Below the pieces are notes generated by a model. That model was not told the origin of the DNA, made no database searches, and saw nothing but the letters and a program-made list of their open reading frames with translations. Made by a program: the position numbers and the translations under genes. Shown piece after piece: positions 41,638 to 53,164 of a stretch of DNA of 64,000 bases. How positions within the stretch are numbered: the first letter of the stretch is position 1; each line of letters begins with the position of its first letter. This DNA comes from Schistocerca nitens (lineage: Eukaryota > Arthropoda > Insecta > Orthoptera > Acrididae), in assembly GCF_023898315.1 (NCBI RefSeq), contig NC_064616.1, positions 534,583,102-534,647,101 of the forward strand, in the 5' to 3' direction.

Positions 41638-43883
41638 TTCAAAGCCTTTGGATCAAACGCCTGGGGGTGATAGATCATGTTATGGGGATCACCTTTTCTT
41701 CAAAACAAAATCTTCGCTGACGCTTCACGGCGACGCTAGGCGTCCTTTAATATTGGCCGGCATTGGGATGTCGAAATTTCACAGAACTTGTAGGCTACAC
41801 TAACTGGCTATGCTGCATACTACCAACTCCTGTAAACTGATAGAGTGATTTTCAGCAAGAAAACCTTAATAACAGTTGTTTCTAAGCGAAGGAAGATACT
41901 TTAGAAGCGAATCATGAACTTTAACCTTGCTGGATATACCTCCATGGCCACGGAGCAGATGAACGGATTATGGGCAATGCGCAGTGCATAGGCACGCAGC
42001 ACGTCACCTCTCAGGGACATGTTGTTGTTTGGTCTTCAATCCTGAGACTGGTTTGATGCAGCTCTCCATGCTACTCTATCCTGTGCAAGCTTCTTCATCT
42101 CCCAGTACCTATTGCAACATACATCCTTCTGAATCTGCTTAGTGTATTCATCTCTTGGTCTCCCTCTACGTTTTTTACCCTCCACGCTGCCCTCCAATAC
42201 TAAATTGGTGATCCCTTGATGCATCAGAACATGTCCTACCAACCGATCCCTTCTTCTGGTCAAGTTGTGCCACGAACTTCTCTTCTCCCCAATCCTCATT
42301 AGTTACGTGATCTACTCATCTAATCTTCAGCATTCTTCTGTAGCACCACATTTCGAAAGCTTCTATTCTCTTCTTGTCCAAACTATTTATCGTCCATGTT
42401 TCACTTCCATACATGGCTACACTCCATACAAATACTTTCAGAACTGACTTCCTGACACTTAAATCTATACTGGATGTTAACAAATTTCTCTTCTTCAGAA
42501 ACGCTTTCCTTGCCATTGCCAGTCTACATTTCATATCCTCTCTACCTCGACCATCATCAGTTATATTGTTCCCCAAATAGCAAAACTCCTTTACTACTTT
42601 AAATATCTCATTTCCTAATCTAATTCCCTCAGCATCACTCGACTTAATTCGACTACATTCCATTATCCTCGTTTTGCTTTTGTTGGTGTTCATCTTATAT
42701 CCTTCTTTCAAGACACTATCCATTCCGTTCAACTGATCTTCCAAGTCCTTTGCTGTCTCTGACAGAATTACAATGTCATCGGCGAACCTCAAAGTTTTTA
42801 TTTCTTCTCCATGGATTTTAATACCTACTCCGAATTTTTCTTTTGTTTCCTTCACTGCTTGCTCAATATACAGATTGAATAACATCGGGGAGAGGCTACA
42901 ACCCTGTCTCACTCCCTTCCCAACCACAGCTTCCCTTTCATGTCCCTCGACTCTTATAACTGCCATCTGCTTTCTCTACAAATTGTAAATAGCCTTTCGC
43001 TCCCTGTATTTTACCCCTGCCACCTTCAGAATTTACAAGAGAGTATTCCAGTCAACATTATCAAAAGCTTTCTCTAAGTCTACAAATGCTAGAAACGTAC
43101 GTTTGCCCTTCCTTAATCTAGCTTCTAAGATAAGTTGTAGGGTCAGTATTGCCTCACGTGTTCCAACATTTCTACGGAATCCAAACTGATCTTCTCGGAG
43201 GTCGGCTTCTACCAATTTTTCCATTCGTCTGTAAAGAATTCGCGTTAGTATTTTGCAGCTTTGACTTATTAAACTCATAGTTCGGTAATTTTCACATGTG
43301 TCAACACCTGCTTTCTTTGGGATTGGAATTAATATATTATTCTTGAAGTCTGAGGGTATTTCGCCTGTTTCATACATATTGCTCACCAGATGGTAGATTT
43401 TTGTCAGGACTGGCTCTCCCAAGGCCGTCAGTAGTTCCAATGGAATGTTGTCTAATCCGGGGGCCTTGTTTCGACTCAGGTCTTTCAGTGCTCTGTCAAA
43501 CTCTTCACGCAGTATCGTATCTCCCATTTCATCTTCATCTACATCCTCTTCCATTTCCATAATATTGTCCTCAAGTACATCGCCCTTGTATAGACTCTCT
43601 ATATACTCCTTCCACCTTCCTGCTTTCCCTTCTTTGCTTAGAATTTGGTTTCCATCTGAGCTCTTGATGTTCATACAAGTGGTTCTCCTATCTCCAAAGG
43701 TCTTTTTAATTTTCCTGTAGGCAGTATCTATCTTACTCCTAGGGACCAGGGACATATCCTATACAAACGGACGTCCAGTGTCACCGGGAAGAGTCAACGA
43801 ACATTTTTTGTCCAAGAAAATTTCTTACCCCATGACGTGTTCTGTCACACCTAGGCATTTGATCCAAGTGCTTTAAAACACCC
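41638..43883. mobile_element. Short non-autonomous DNA element with long inverted ends, split by a LINE
   Basis: The left end (agagtgtttcaaagcctttg gatcaaacgcctggg) and, complemented from the right, gggtgttttaaagcacttgg atcaaatgcctaggt are inverted homologues extending for over 100 bases. TA lies at 41636-41637 and 43884-43885. Without the LINE at 42021-43746 and its site duplication, only about 510 bp remain, with no transposase, so it is MITE-like. Confidence 0.7.
42021..43746 (-). mobile_element. 5'-truncated LINE (copy Y, same family as copy X)
   Basis: Direct repeats CAGGGACAT at 42012-42020 and 43747-43755. Tail seen as gttgttgttt at the low end. Minus-strand coding order: SKIDTAYRKIKKTFGDRRTT (43730), NKAPGLDNIPLELLTALGEP, NYRTMSLISQSCKILTRILY, REDQFGFRRNVGTREAILTL, AFVDLEKAFDNVDWNTLL, VRQGCSLSPMLFNLYIEQ, FADD at 42775-42786, then KKRIEAFEMWCYRRMLKI and a C-terminal GHVLMHQGITNLVLEG. 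Three breaks split the frame. The catalytic motif is intact here, unlike copy X. Endonuclease missing by 5' truncation. Confidence 0.93.
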
Positions 43884-43885
43884 TA

Positions 43886-46800
43886 CATGAAGCAAAATAA
43901 GTCCGTTACTCACGTATATATGTCTGAAAAATGCGCAGGCTGACAGTTCAAATGAAGACTGGTCTGAGTTTAACATTTCGTCGGATCTACCACCGCAACA
44001 TTTGCGTGAAGTATGTCTGGATAAGTATAGCACACTTTCGTCAGAGGCCTTTGGAGATTATGGTGCACCTACTCTTTTCAGATGCAAATTCAGTTTCTCA
44101 AATACTTCACCAGTCTGACCGAATGAGTTGTGTCAGCTGAATGACTAAATTGAGACCAAAGGTGGTTAACAGCCTGTTTCCTAGCACTCGCAACACTTCT
44201 GTAAGCACCTTGACGAAATTAGTTTCCTTGCTCAGAGTTACGTTTTCAAGGAGTAGTAGCAACGAGGAATATCGAGTCTAAAGTGTTTGGTGGATCGAAC
44301 GGAATTAGGAACTGTGATGTTGACCCCATCTAAATTACAAGTGAGAATGGCAATTACTTTCTGCAGGAACGAGTCTAGGAGCCGAAGTTAAAATCCCTAC
44401 AGACTGTGTACAATTTATTAACTGGGAACCATCAGTTTTAATATTTAGTGAATTACCAACACGTTTAATGATTTTCAAAAGACGTATTTAATAATAAGCT
44501 TTCTACAGGAGGCCAAGTAAAGGTGTCGCCCTGTTACTTTACGAAACCAGTGGCAGTAAAGGTTAACCTTCAGGTTTCCATATTAGGTCTCAATCCATGT
44601 AATGAGCAGTTATGTAACATTCATTAACGTTCCGATGCCGTAACAGATTTCTGTCAAACGCACACACTCTGGCACCTCCGTTCGCGAACTGCGGTTCCAG
44701 CTCTTATGTAACGAATTAATTGCCCTGTGCTAAGGTTTCTGGCATCTGTGTGATCCCCGAAGGTGAAATCAGGCTCATATACCGGGCAGGCTCTATAAAT
44801 TAATAATCATTTCGTTTCCAGTAGGCCGAACGATAATTAAACAACGGGGAGACCACGTAACCACAAGTACAGTGTAAAGTGCGATCGAATAGACAACTTA
44901 AAATTGAGTTATTAAAAATAAAATTAAGTAGCTATGGGTCTCTGAGCAACCATATACATAATTGTTTATAAATGTGATAGACCTTAAAACAAGTGAAGCC
45001 CTACACTTCGAAAGGAGCCTGTACAATCGGCACTTTCATTTCTTCCCATCACGTTTTCTTTGTGGTAGATCGCAATATTTATCTTCGCTGTGCTTTACGT
45101 GAGTCTGCTATATGCAGTTTCAATTGACTAATACGAGCACCTGTAATACTATCAGAGGGGACAGGGGAATAAATGCTCGAAATATCGTCTGCCACAATAT
45201 GTACCGGGGACACACAGTGATGCTACGTGTGATTTCATACGACAGTCCAATACGTTCGCCCCCACTTCTCATTACTGAACTATAGTCAACTTGCTTACCT
45301 TCCGTCTCGTAGACATTGCCCAAGTTGGTTTCTTCTCCGACGGTCGCGAGTTCTAACGCTTGTGCAATAAACAGTGCATAATAATGTGGCTAATTTAAAT
45401 GGTAAGCATAATGAGACTCGTGAAACGTTAGTATGCCAACTAATTTTGTTTTATTTGCCCAATCGCAAAACTAATAAAACGATTTCCAGAGCGAGTCTAT
45501 CGTTAATATTTATAACAAGATTCCCGGTCATTAACCATTAGCTCCCGAGCACCGCAAGAGTCACAAAATGTTTCACACGATCTTAGAACCCACGTGATCT
45601 TGCAGAAATATGTTTTCTGAGGCAACTTTAACAATTAATTACCCTACACTTTATACACTAGTTCGCGTGTTGCCACATCAAAATCCGATCTTAGACTGCC
45701 TGTAAGCCATCTTAACAGTTTGACGCCGCCCCTTTCAGGGCGCACTTGTGATTGGTCCATCCTTTCCACTAATATGCAATGACAGTAATTAAAATTTGTA
45801 ATTAGCATTTTCTGGTGAATTGCGTGATATTGAAATTATTATTAAAAGTTCTCAGTGCAAGAAACGTCATCAGCATGGTTAGAGCTCTATATTAATATCA
45901 TACAGTGAATATAAATAATAAAAGAATCGTTTCTTTGCGCCTAGCGCGGTAGGAGAATCCTCACTATCTCTTTCTGTTCCAATACGATACGGCGCTTGCT
46001 CGCCCGGCCGTTCTCACGTTATGTGACCTTCTGGTGCGTCGTTCGATGGGGTCTGTCTTGTGATCCAGCCAACTTGCTAGCTTCTTGTAACAAAATCTCC
46101 CCGCACTATGCATTAAAACATAGCAACAAAAATGTAATAAACGTTGACAGGGATGTGGCACAAACGCCACACACTGTAATAACTCCTATGCTTTGCCACT
46201 TGTGCAGTTTTACATCTTTGGCGGTTTAGTATGCTGCCGACCAATGGGAATTTTTCGCAGGGTGCAGAACATGTGATTCTTCTTGTTTGGAAAAGAATTC
46301 GCGGTTACTACTTTGCATTCGAGTGTGTGTGCCGTTCTGGTTCAGATGAATGCTTCCCGATAGTGTATACTTCGAGAGAAGCCTGCTTTTGTCTGGTGGA
46401 GGTTAATGTAGTTGTAGAGGTTCTGTAATGCATAAAATATCGGGTGAGATAATTTCAGTTTGGTGAAGCTTGGCTATTGTGACGAGGCTAGTCTGGCGAC
46501 TCCGCGACTACGAATTGGGCAATGTGCTTACGCGTAATTAAATGAAAGCTCGTAGTTAGCTAATACGTAGTTCAGCGGAAGCAGATTGTAACGTCGTACA
46601 TCATTTTGTCAGTTCGTCGTTTTGCAACTTTCATGATGGTACCCTCTCCATAAGTATGAACTAGTTTCATTTATTCAAGAACTGAGAGATGAGAAAACAA
46701 TGTTTCTGCTTGTAAATCTAAATCTTGCATGTGTGGGTTTGAGTACCCCTGCGGAGTTGTAAAGTTATTACCTTGCATTCAGTGACAGCATATTTGCTTA

Positions 46801-49225
46801 TCAGTATACGTCTTTCGGATTTTTTTTTTTTTTGGAATGTCATTCTTTGTATCAAGTCAATAGAGCATGATGACCACCATCTTGTTCAAAACTGTTGCAT
46901 CACTTTACGATCGACAACCACTCAAGGTGAATGTGTGGGAAATCAATCCCTGAACGCCAATCTCATAAGACAGATAATAAACGACTCTTCTTTGCATACT
47001 GTTAGTTTTCAGGTGTTATTTTGCTAATTGCTGTTTTTCAACCATTGTGCAACATAATATTACTCATTACCGTTACATAAAAATGATAGTCAGGATTCGG
47101 ATGCTCACTCGAATGATTTAATTATTTTGGCAGATCACATCGATCATTGCAAAGCTGAGGAGACATCTTCACTGCACACCTGGACTTTAGAAGCAGAAAG
47201 CTAACACGTGCTCAGTTTGGTTCACTACTTTCACGAGTTAGTCCTCACCGTGCAGTATACAAGTACTAGCTATGCAGTCTGATACACGTGTCTGTGAGTG
47301 AGTGAGTGTGTGTGTGTGTGTGGTGCATGCGACTATTTTATTCAGTTTTACAATTCAGACAGGGTTTCCAAATTATTGTCTGTGGTATGAGTATTATACA
47401 TTTGGGCAGCTTAAAGGTATCAGGACTTCATTATCACTAGTTATGGGAGTAAACTTTGATTTTTGCATTACACAGTTCTTTTGAACTATTAAAAACTTCA
47501 CACATATTTGTGTAAATTTTGGGTCGAATCTATTCGCTGCACCCTACTACTCTTCTCGAAACACATTATACATCAGCGCAACTCATGACTTCAGTTACCA
47601 GTCATTAAAGTTCAGACACACTCGTTCATATTTACTCCTCACATTCCCTTCCGTTTAAGGAACATCGTTCCGGTATTTACTCTTATGCTTTCCGTACAAC
47701 GTGATGTTGATGTTAAGATCGCTCCATCCTTCTCAGCGTCTCATACATAAAATCTATTCCCTGAGAACATAAACACAATTTGCAACCAACTTGCATCAGT
47801 TTCCCTCTAAAAATGGTGTGTTACGGAACTAATTCCTTTCTAATCTGCTGAAATACAACATTAGTTCTGGTAGCCCATGGTATGCACTATACACCCCACT
47901 ATTACAAAAGTACAGTTATATCGACCTTCGCCACATCGGCTTCCTACAGGGCGCACTATGATCTCATTCCAAACTCCTAATACAGATTGTCCCTCCTAAG
48001 AGTGGTAAGGAGTATTTTCTCAGATGTCGGCAAATATTTAAAATTTTGTTTTTGGAACATGTACCTAGAATTAAAACAAATATTCCTCGTCACGTCTTTC
48101 ATGCGACGCCCAGTGCAGACGGAAAGCGTCGGTTTCTTTCCTGTTACAAACAAAATGGTTTTTTAAAGCGGTGTTTTCGGCGCCCATTCAATAGAGCGGT
48201 CCCAAATTACTCTAGTGTGAGACTTAGTTTATTAATACGTATTAATAGCGGCACTAAAACACAGAAACTAACCATTACTCTAGCAGCGACCGAGCAGCAC
48301 TGCTGCATGGCGGTAACACAGCACGGGCCAGTGCGGTGCCATTGCTGCTGGAGTACTGGCTTTTCTTCATGCGATACTGTCCCTGTTAACACAGATCGAA
48401 AAAATTAATATTGGGCTCGACTATTATGGGTCCTCACTGTCGAATGTATATGTACAATACCGCTCTAAGATTCAAACCGACGCTTTCCATCGTCACTGGA
48501 CGATGCTTGAAAGATGAGATGAGCACAATTTGTTTGGGGTGATTCCAGTTACACATTGTGAACACGAAAATGCAAATATCTGCCGAAACACGAGAGAAAA
48601 TACTCTTGGTGACATTTATAAGGGACACCATGTCAAACTTTCAGAAGTGGTAGTATGGAATAAGAAAATCCAATAAACTTGGGCTATAAATTGCGTACTT
48701 GTTCACCTTTGTTACTGGGAAACGCTTCTATTCTCCCGAACAACTACTTGTAGCTCTTAATATATACCTTATAGAGCCTATATTTACTGGAGATTTTTTT
48801 CTTGTTTTGGTCCCTACTACTTCCTTCCAAAATATTTAAAGCAAACAGCTTTCAGTAGAACAGATGTGTCACAGTAGCGAAGATGAATAAGTGCTCATGG
48901 CTTTTAAAGTATGCATTTTACAGTCCACATTTACTGGACATATTTTTCTAGTTTTGGTACATAGTGCCGCTTTGCCGGTGGAGTTCTGGTTTACCCTCGT
49001 AATACCTCCTTTATTTCGCGAACGCTTCCAGATAGCGAAACGAGGTTTTCCGCAATTGACAATATCCTGAGTGGCACGTAGTGTTTAGTATGGATACTGC
49101 TCTGAACTCTGGTATCAACCGAGATATTGACACAAATATGACTCTCTTTAACGGAACAGTATACTTTTGATAACGGCATGCAATAGTTCTTGGAAAGACA
49201 ATTACAGTGACATAGCGATTGTTAA
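43886..49225. other. Long stretch without recognisable gene or element
   Basis: No transposase or reverse-transcriptase motif found on either strand. The longest frame, 48046-48408 plus (120 residues, Cys/His/Arg-rich end), overlaps a 61-residue antisense frame and is not recognised. A weak direct repeat (tatttactggagatttttt near 48779 and catttactggacatattttt near 48924) suggests an old duplication. Confidence 0.4.
47289..47321. repeat. GT-rich microsatellite
   Basis: gagtgagtgagtgtgtgtgt followed by more gt dinucleotides. Confidence 0.9.
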
Positions 49226-49229
49226 TACT

Positions 49230-50670
49230 GATGTTGAAATGTTTCGAAAAAGAAGCCGAGAAATATCCTAAAATTGAAAGGCAAGTGGGCTGTTGTAAGC
49301 ACGGTCATGCCAGATTACGTCATAGTCTCAAACCCTTCGACTGTATGCATGTCTGCGCTATAGAAATAGCAGGAACTGTGTCGATTATCGGTTGGTCATT
49401 TCTGCTTCAACACGTACACCAACGAGGAGAAGTTAGATATGCTAGTTTTATAGGGCAAATGTCAAAGAAATGCTGTCGAAACGGTACGGCGATAAAAGAA
49501 TGTCTACCCTGATCGTCACTGCCCGTCGCGACAGACACTTGAACAAATTATTAGGTTATTAGCGTCAACAGGCATCTCTAACGTCAAAAAGAGAATGACG
49601 AAGAAGAACGCAACCGACAGAACACATGAAGAAGCTGTTCTGGCTGCTACGTTTTTCAGTCCGCACGCTGGCACGAGACGTGCTCGTATTTCCAAGAGAT
49701 GTGGAAGTAGCCAGACGAATCTTATTTTCAACTTGCATCAACATAAATTCCTCCCTTATCAAATGGCTCTAAGCACTATGGGACTTAACATCTGAGGTCA
49801 TCAGTCCCCTAGAGTTAGAACTACTTAAACCTAACTAACCGAAGGACAGCACACACAGCAATGCCCGAGGCAGGATTCGAACCTGCGACCGTAGCAGCAG
49901 CGCAGTTCCGGACTGAAGCGCCAAGAACCGCTCGGCCACAGCGGTCGGCTCCTCCATTATCATCTGTCACTACTCCTACATCAGGCACTCCAAGAACGTA
50001 ATTTCGAACGTCGTATAGAATCTTGTCCACTTATCCTGTAGTTTCTGGGCGACAGCACTGCGTTTTCCAACTGTGCTCTTTACGGATGAAGCAATTTTTA
50101 AGAAACACGGAAATGTAAATTTATGTAGCATGCACTACTGAACAGCTGAAAATCCACGCTGGCTTTGTCATGTACAACACCGGCGACCGAGGAGCGTAGA
50201 CGTATGGTGCCGCATCATAGGATATTCCACTATGGAACCTTAGTTAATCCCAGTGGTGTTCAATGGAAATACAAGTGCACACTTTCTTACGAACATTCTA
50301 ATTGTTTTTCTAGAAAAGGTACCACAGGATAAGCGACAGTGTGTGCAGTTGCAACACGATGGCTGCCACCTCACTCCTCGCATGTTGCAACGTTAATACG
50401 ACACGAAAAGTTTTCTGACCGTTGAATAGAACGGAATTCTGCAGTAAAATGTCCGGCCAGGTCCTCTGATTTGACTCCACTTAATTTCTTGCTATGGGTA
50501 GCACTGAGAGATGCAGTCTGTTGTGAAGCTCCAAGTGCGCCACACGCTATGCGCCGTCGAATCGCCACAACGTGCAAGAGTATATCATCCAATGTACTTC
50601 CATCTGGTAGTCTATCTCTCGAGTGGCCATTGCAATTGTGCCTTGAAGTCTATGGTAAACAATTTAAGCA
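49230..50670 (+). mobile_element. Mariner-superfamily transposon remnant, SINE-interrupted
   Basis: Plus-strand pieces follow a transposase: a basic N-terminal part (49580-49740), then, after the SINE at 49762-49949, VLFTDEAIFKKHGNVN with the first catalytic Asp at about 50080, QLQHDGCHLTPRML with the second near 50350, and MTPLNFLLWVALRDA (50471), followed by MRRRIATTCKSISSNVLPSG. In this protein type a third Asp stands before the FLLWG-like motif; here it is Asn. Multiple stops and shifts. Element ends were not located. Confidence 0.7.
49762..49949 (-). mobile_element. tRNA-derived SINE (main family) inside the mariner remnant
   Basis: Reverse copy from the 3' end (aaatggctctaagcactatg) to the head; B box seen as ggattcgaacctgc near 49871. 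Direct repeats TCCTCCCTTATCA (49749-49761) and TCCTCCATTATCA (49950-49962), 12 of 13 identical. Confidence 0.93.
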
Positions 50671-51230
50671 CATGCTTACGAGAAGCGTAAAAGAACGTGC
50701 CGTTAAGAAAAATATTTATTTTGTGGTTGACATGTCATCCGTCATTCCGAATGAAATGGTTATTTTTTTACAGTGTGTTACGTCTGATTGCAAATTCCAG
50801 TAGTATCTATAGACACATTTATCCGACAGCAGTTGCTTCACCTTCCAGAAATAGGCCAAGACAAGTCAGGTATTTTTCTTTTTTCTCAAATCCAAAGCTG
50901 ATACAGTAGTTTCACTTTTACCGTGAATAGTGCAGTTAATGAAGTATGAATGTACGACTTTTCTGCTTAGGCTTTCAGAGGTAAGCAGCAACGAGGAGTT
51001 TTAAATGGAAAACTGCCTGATAATATTGTAATGACTTCCACAAAACATGGAAACGTCCTTGTATTTGAAATAGGTTTCCTAAACTCCATCTTATGGGCCA
51101 CAAGTTAGCATATGCCGCAGGTTAATGTACAAAAATCGTACCTGACCCTGTATCTAGGTCGTATAAGAAATGATGTTTTATGTTAGTAGCGTATGCCTGT
51201 CTTGCTGCATATAACGACGGAGGCTGTCAT

Positions 51231-51431
51231 CCGGCCGAAGTGGCCGTGCGGTTAAAGGCGCTGCAGTCTGGAACCGCAAGACCGCTACGGTCGCAGGTTC
51301 GAATCCTGCCTCGGGCATGGATGTTTGTGATGTCCTTAGGTTAGTTAGGTTTAACTAGTTCTAAGTTCTAGGGGACTAATGACCTCAGCAGTTGAGTCCC
51401 ATAGTGCTCAGGGCCATTTGAACCATTTTTT
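51231..51431 (+). mobile_element. tRNA-derived SINE (main family), complete
   Basis: Head ccggccgaagtggccgtgcg, B box ggttcgaatcc near 51296, 3' end aaccatttttt. Perfect direct repeats GGAGGCTGTCAT at 51219-51230 and 51432-51443. Confidence 0.96.
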
Positions 51432-51656
51432 GGAGGCTGTCATGAAAGGTATGCTTGGCGGTGCTTATACCGCAATAGCCGACACTGGCCGCTTTGCTTT
51501 CCATTTCTAGTACATTTATCGGAGATTTCAACGTTAGTTTTAACAAGGGCTAAATCACTGTCACTCTCTTTCCAAGAGCTATTTAATGTAGTTACGTAAA
51601 GTATACGGTTCCTTTAAAATCCATACTTTTGTCAATATCCTGGAGGATATCAGAGT

Positions 51657-51658
<2 letters not shown>

Positions 51659-51698
<40 letters not shown>
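51659..51698. repeat. (GA)20 microsatellite
   Basis: Uninterrupted GA dinucleotides over 40 bases. Confidence 0.97.
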
Positions 51699-51699
<1 letters not shown>

Positions 51700-51700
<1 letters not shown>

Positions 51701-53160
51701 CATACAGGTAATAAATAAACGAAAAAATACAGTTAATCAATAATTAGTGGCTAAACGTGTTCTAATAAAACAAAGTTTAGTAAGTCAGTAATGAATCAGC
51801 ATTATACGAGACTTGGTCTCACCTACTTGTATCGCGGGTTCGTGTAATTTTTTAAAGTAGTTCTTTGATTCACACAGCCTACCACCCCCATAATCACAAT
51901 GGAGCAAATACATATGAAAAAGTATGTGGGGCATCTTTTGTCAACCATATTACTTCAATTAAAAAGGATGTTAACTTATAATAAGAATCTACTGAACCTC
52001 CAGTCTTGAGAGTATTCCGTTTCACTTAATTTTGTTCAAATAGTTAAATGAAACTTCCCGTTACTCAGAATTCTCATTCGACAATCTTATAATCGCACCA
52101 TTTATTTCTTGTAGGTCATCTGGCACCAGGTATGCAACTGCCGAAAACAGCAGTGGTGACGGAAAGGCAGTTCAAATGTTTTTCATCGAAAAATTCTTCC
52201 TCTAAATTCAAGTAATTATATTCTACCTCTTCTCCGCTTTCTTTCAGGCGACACTGACTAAACGTTGGTATCGATTTGAGATCAACCGGGACTTTAATTA
52301 GAATCCAAGAGGACGTTACAGCCCAGTCCGAATTAAAATAGCTGCGTTCTTCCATCGCATCCTCTCTCTGAACTTTTTTCGTTTCTCATGTTGAGACAGG
52401 GCACCCGAACATTTTTCATCGTTACCGTAAGTGAAGACAACTGAAACACGCGGAATTAATTCTTTTTATTTAATTTCTGTGAAAATGTGCCTATTTACTA
52501 TTTAATGATGAATTTATCTGAATCACGAAAAACAATCTGAGATAATAGGTGCCATTATTACAGTATTTCATTTGTAGAATGTAAAAGAAGACGAATGTGA
52601 GGAAACATTTAGTAGTCATGGAGGAAACACCCGCAGATATGGAATAAAGTTTCAGCCAATAAACCCCAATATCCCAAATGTAATATGAAGTGGAAAATGC
52701 TGTTGCATGTTTTCTCGCGTTATTAAATGTTAACAATCACAATACTCGGGAAATAGCACTTATTTATGGTGGCAACGTTAGTGTCTATTACCACTAAGGT
52801 GGAATACATGCTGAAAAGCATCGAAAAATTGATTACTTAAGTGTATTTCAAAAGAAAGGCACCTATAGAAAAGAATGATTATAAAATAAATCAATGTAGC
52901 AGCGTTTTAACTTACTTAATGGAGAGCATGATGTAGAAAAAAGTCGTTATTGGGATATATGGACATATGGTGGGTGTGGCATTGCAACGGAACGAAGTAG
53001 TTCGCAGGTGAGCGTTTTCACATCTCTATTATTATAGCCTTACACACGAAAAGTTGGAGGTACACTACTCCAGAACAGATCTGAAACCATCAGCAGCAAC
53101 CACTATTCTCATATAAATAAAGGATTTCGATTGATCACTAAACGATGCCTAGTGAGCAGG
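51700..53160. other. No recognised feature; one unassigned frame
   Basis: A 79-residue minus-strand frame at 52116-52355 (MEERSYFNSDWAV..., then LKESGEEVEYNYLNLEEEFF) has an acidic, non-repetitive composition and a pyrimidine/AG stretch upstream, but no known motif; exon or chance frame cannot be decided. Confidence 0.35.
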
Positions 53161-53164
53161 AGAA

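Noticed and set aside
44300-48000. LTR retrotransposon
   Set aside because: I looked for paired direct repeats, a primer-binding site and gag/pol motifs and found none that hold.
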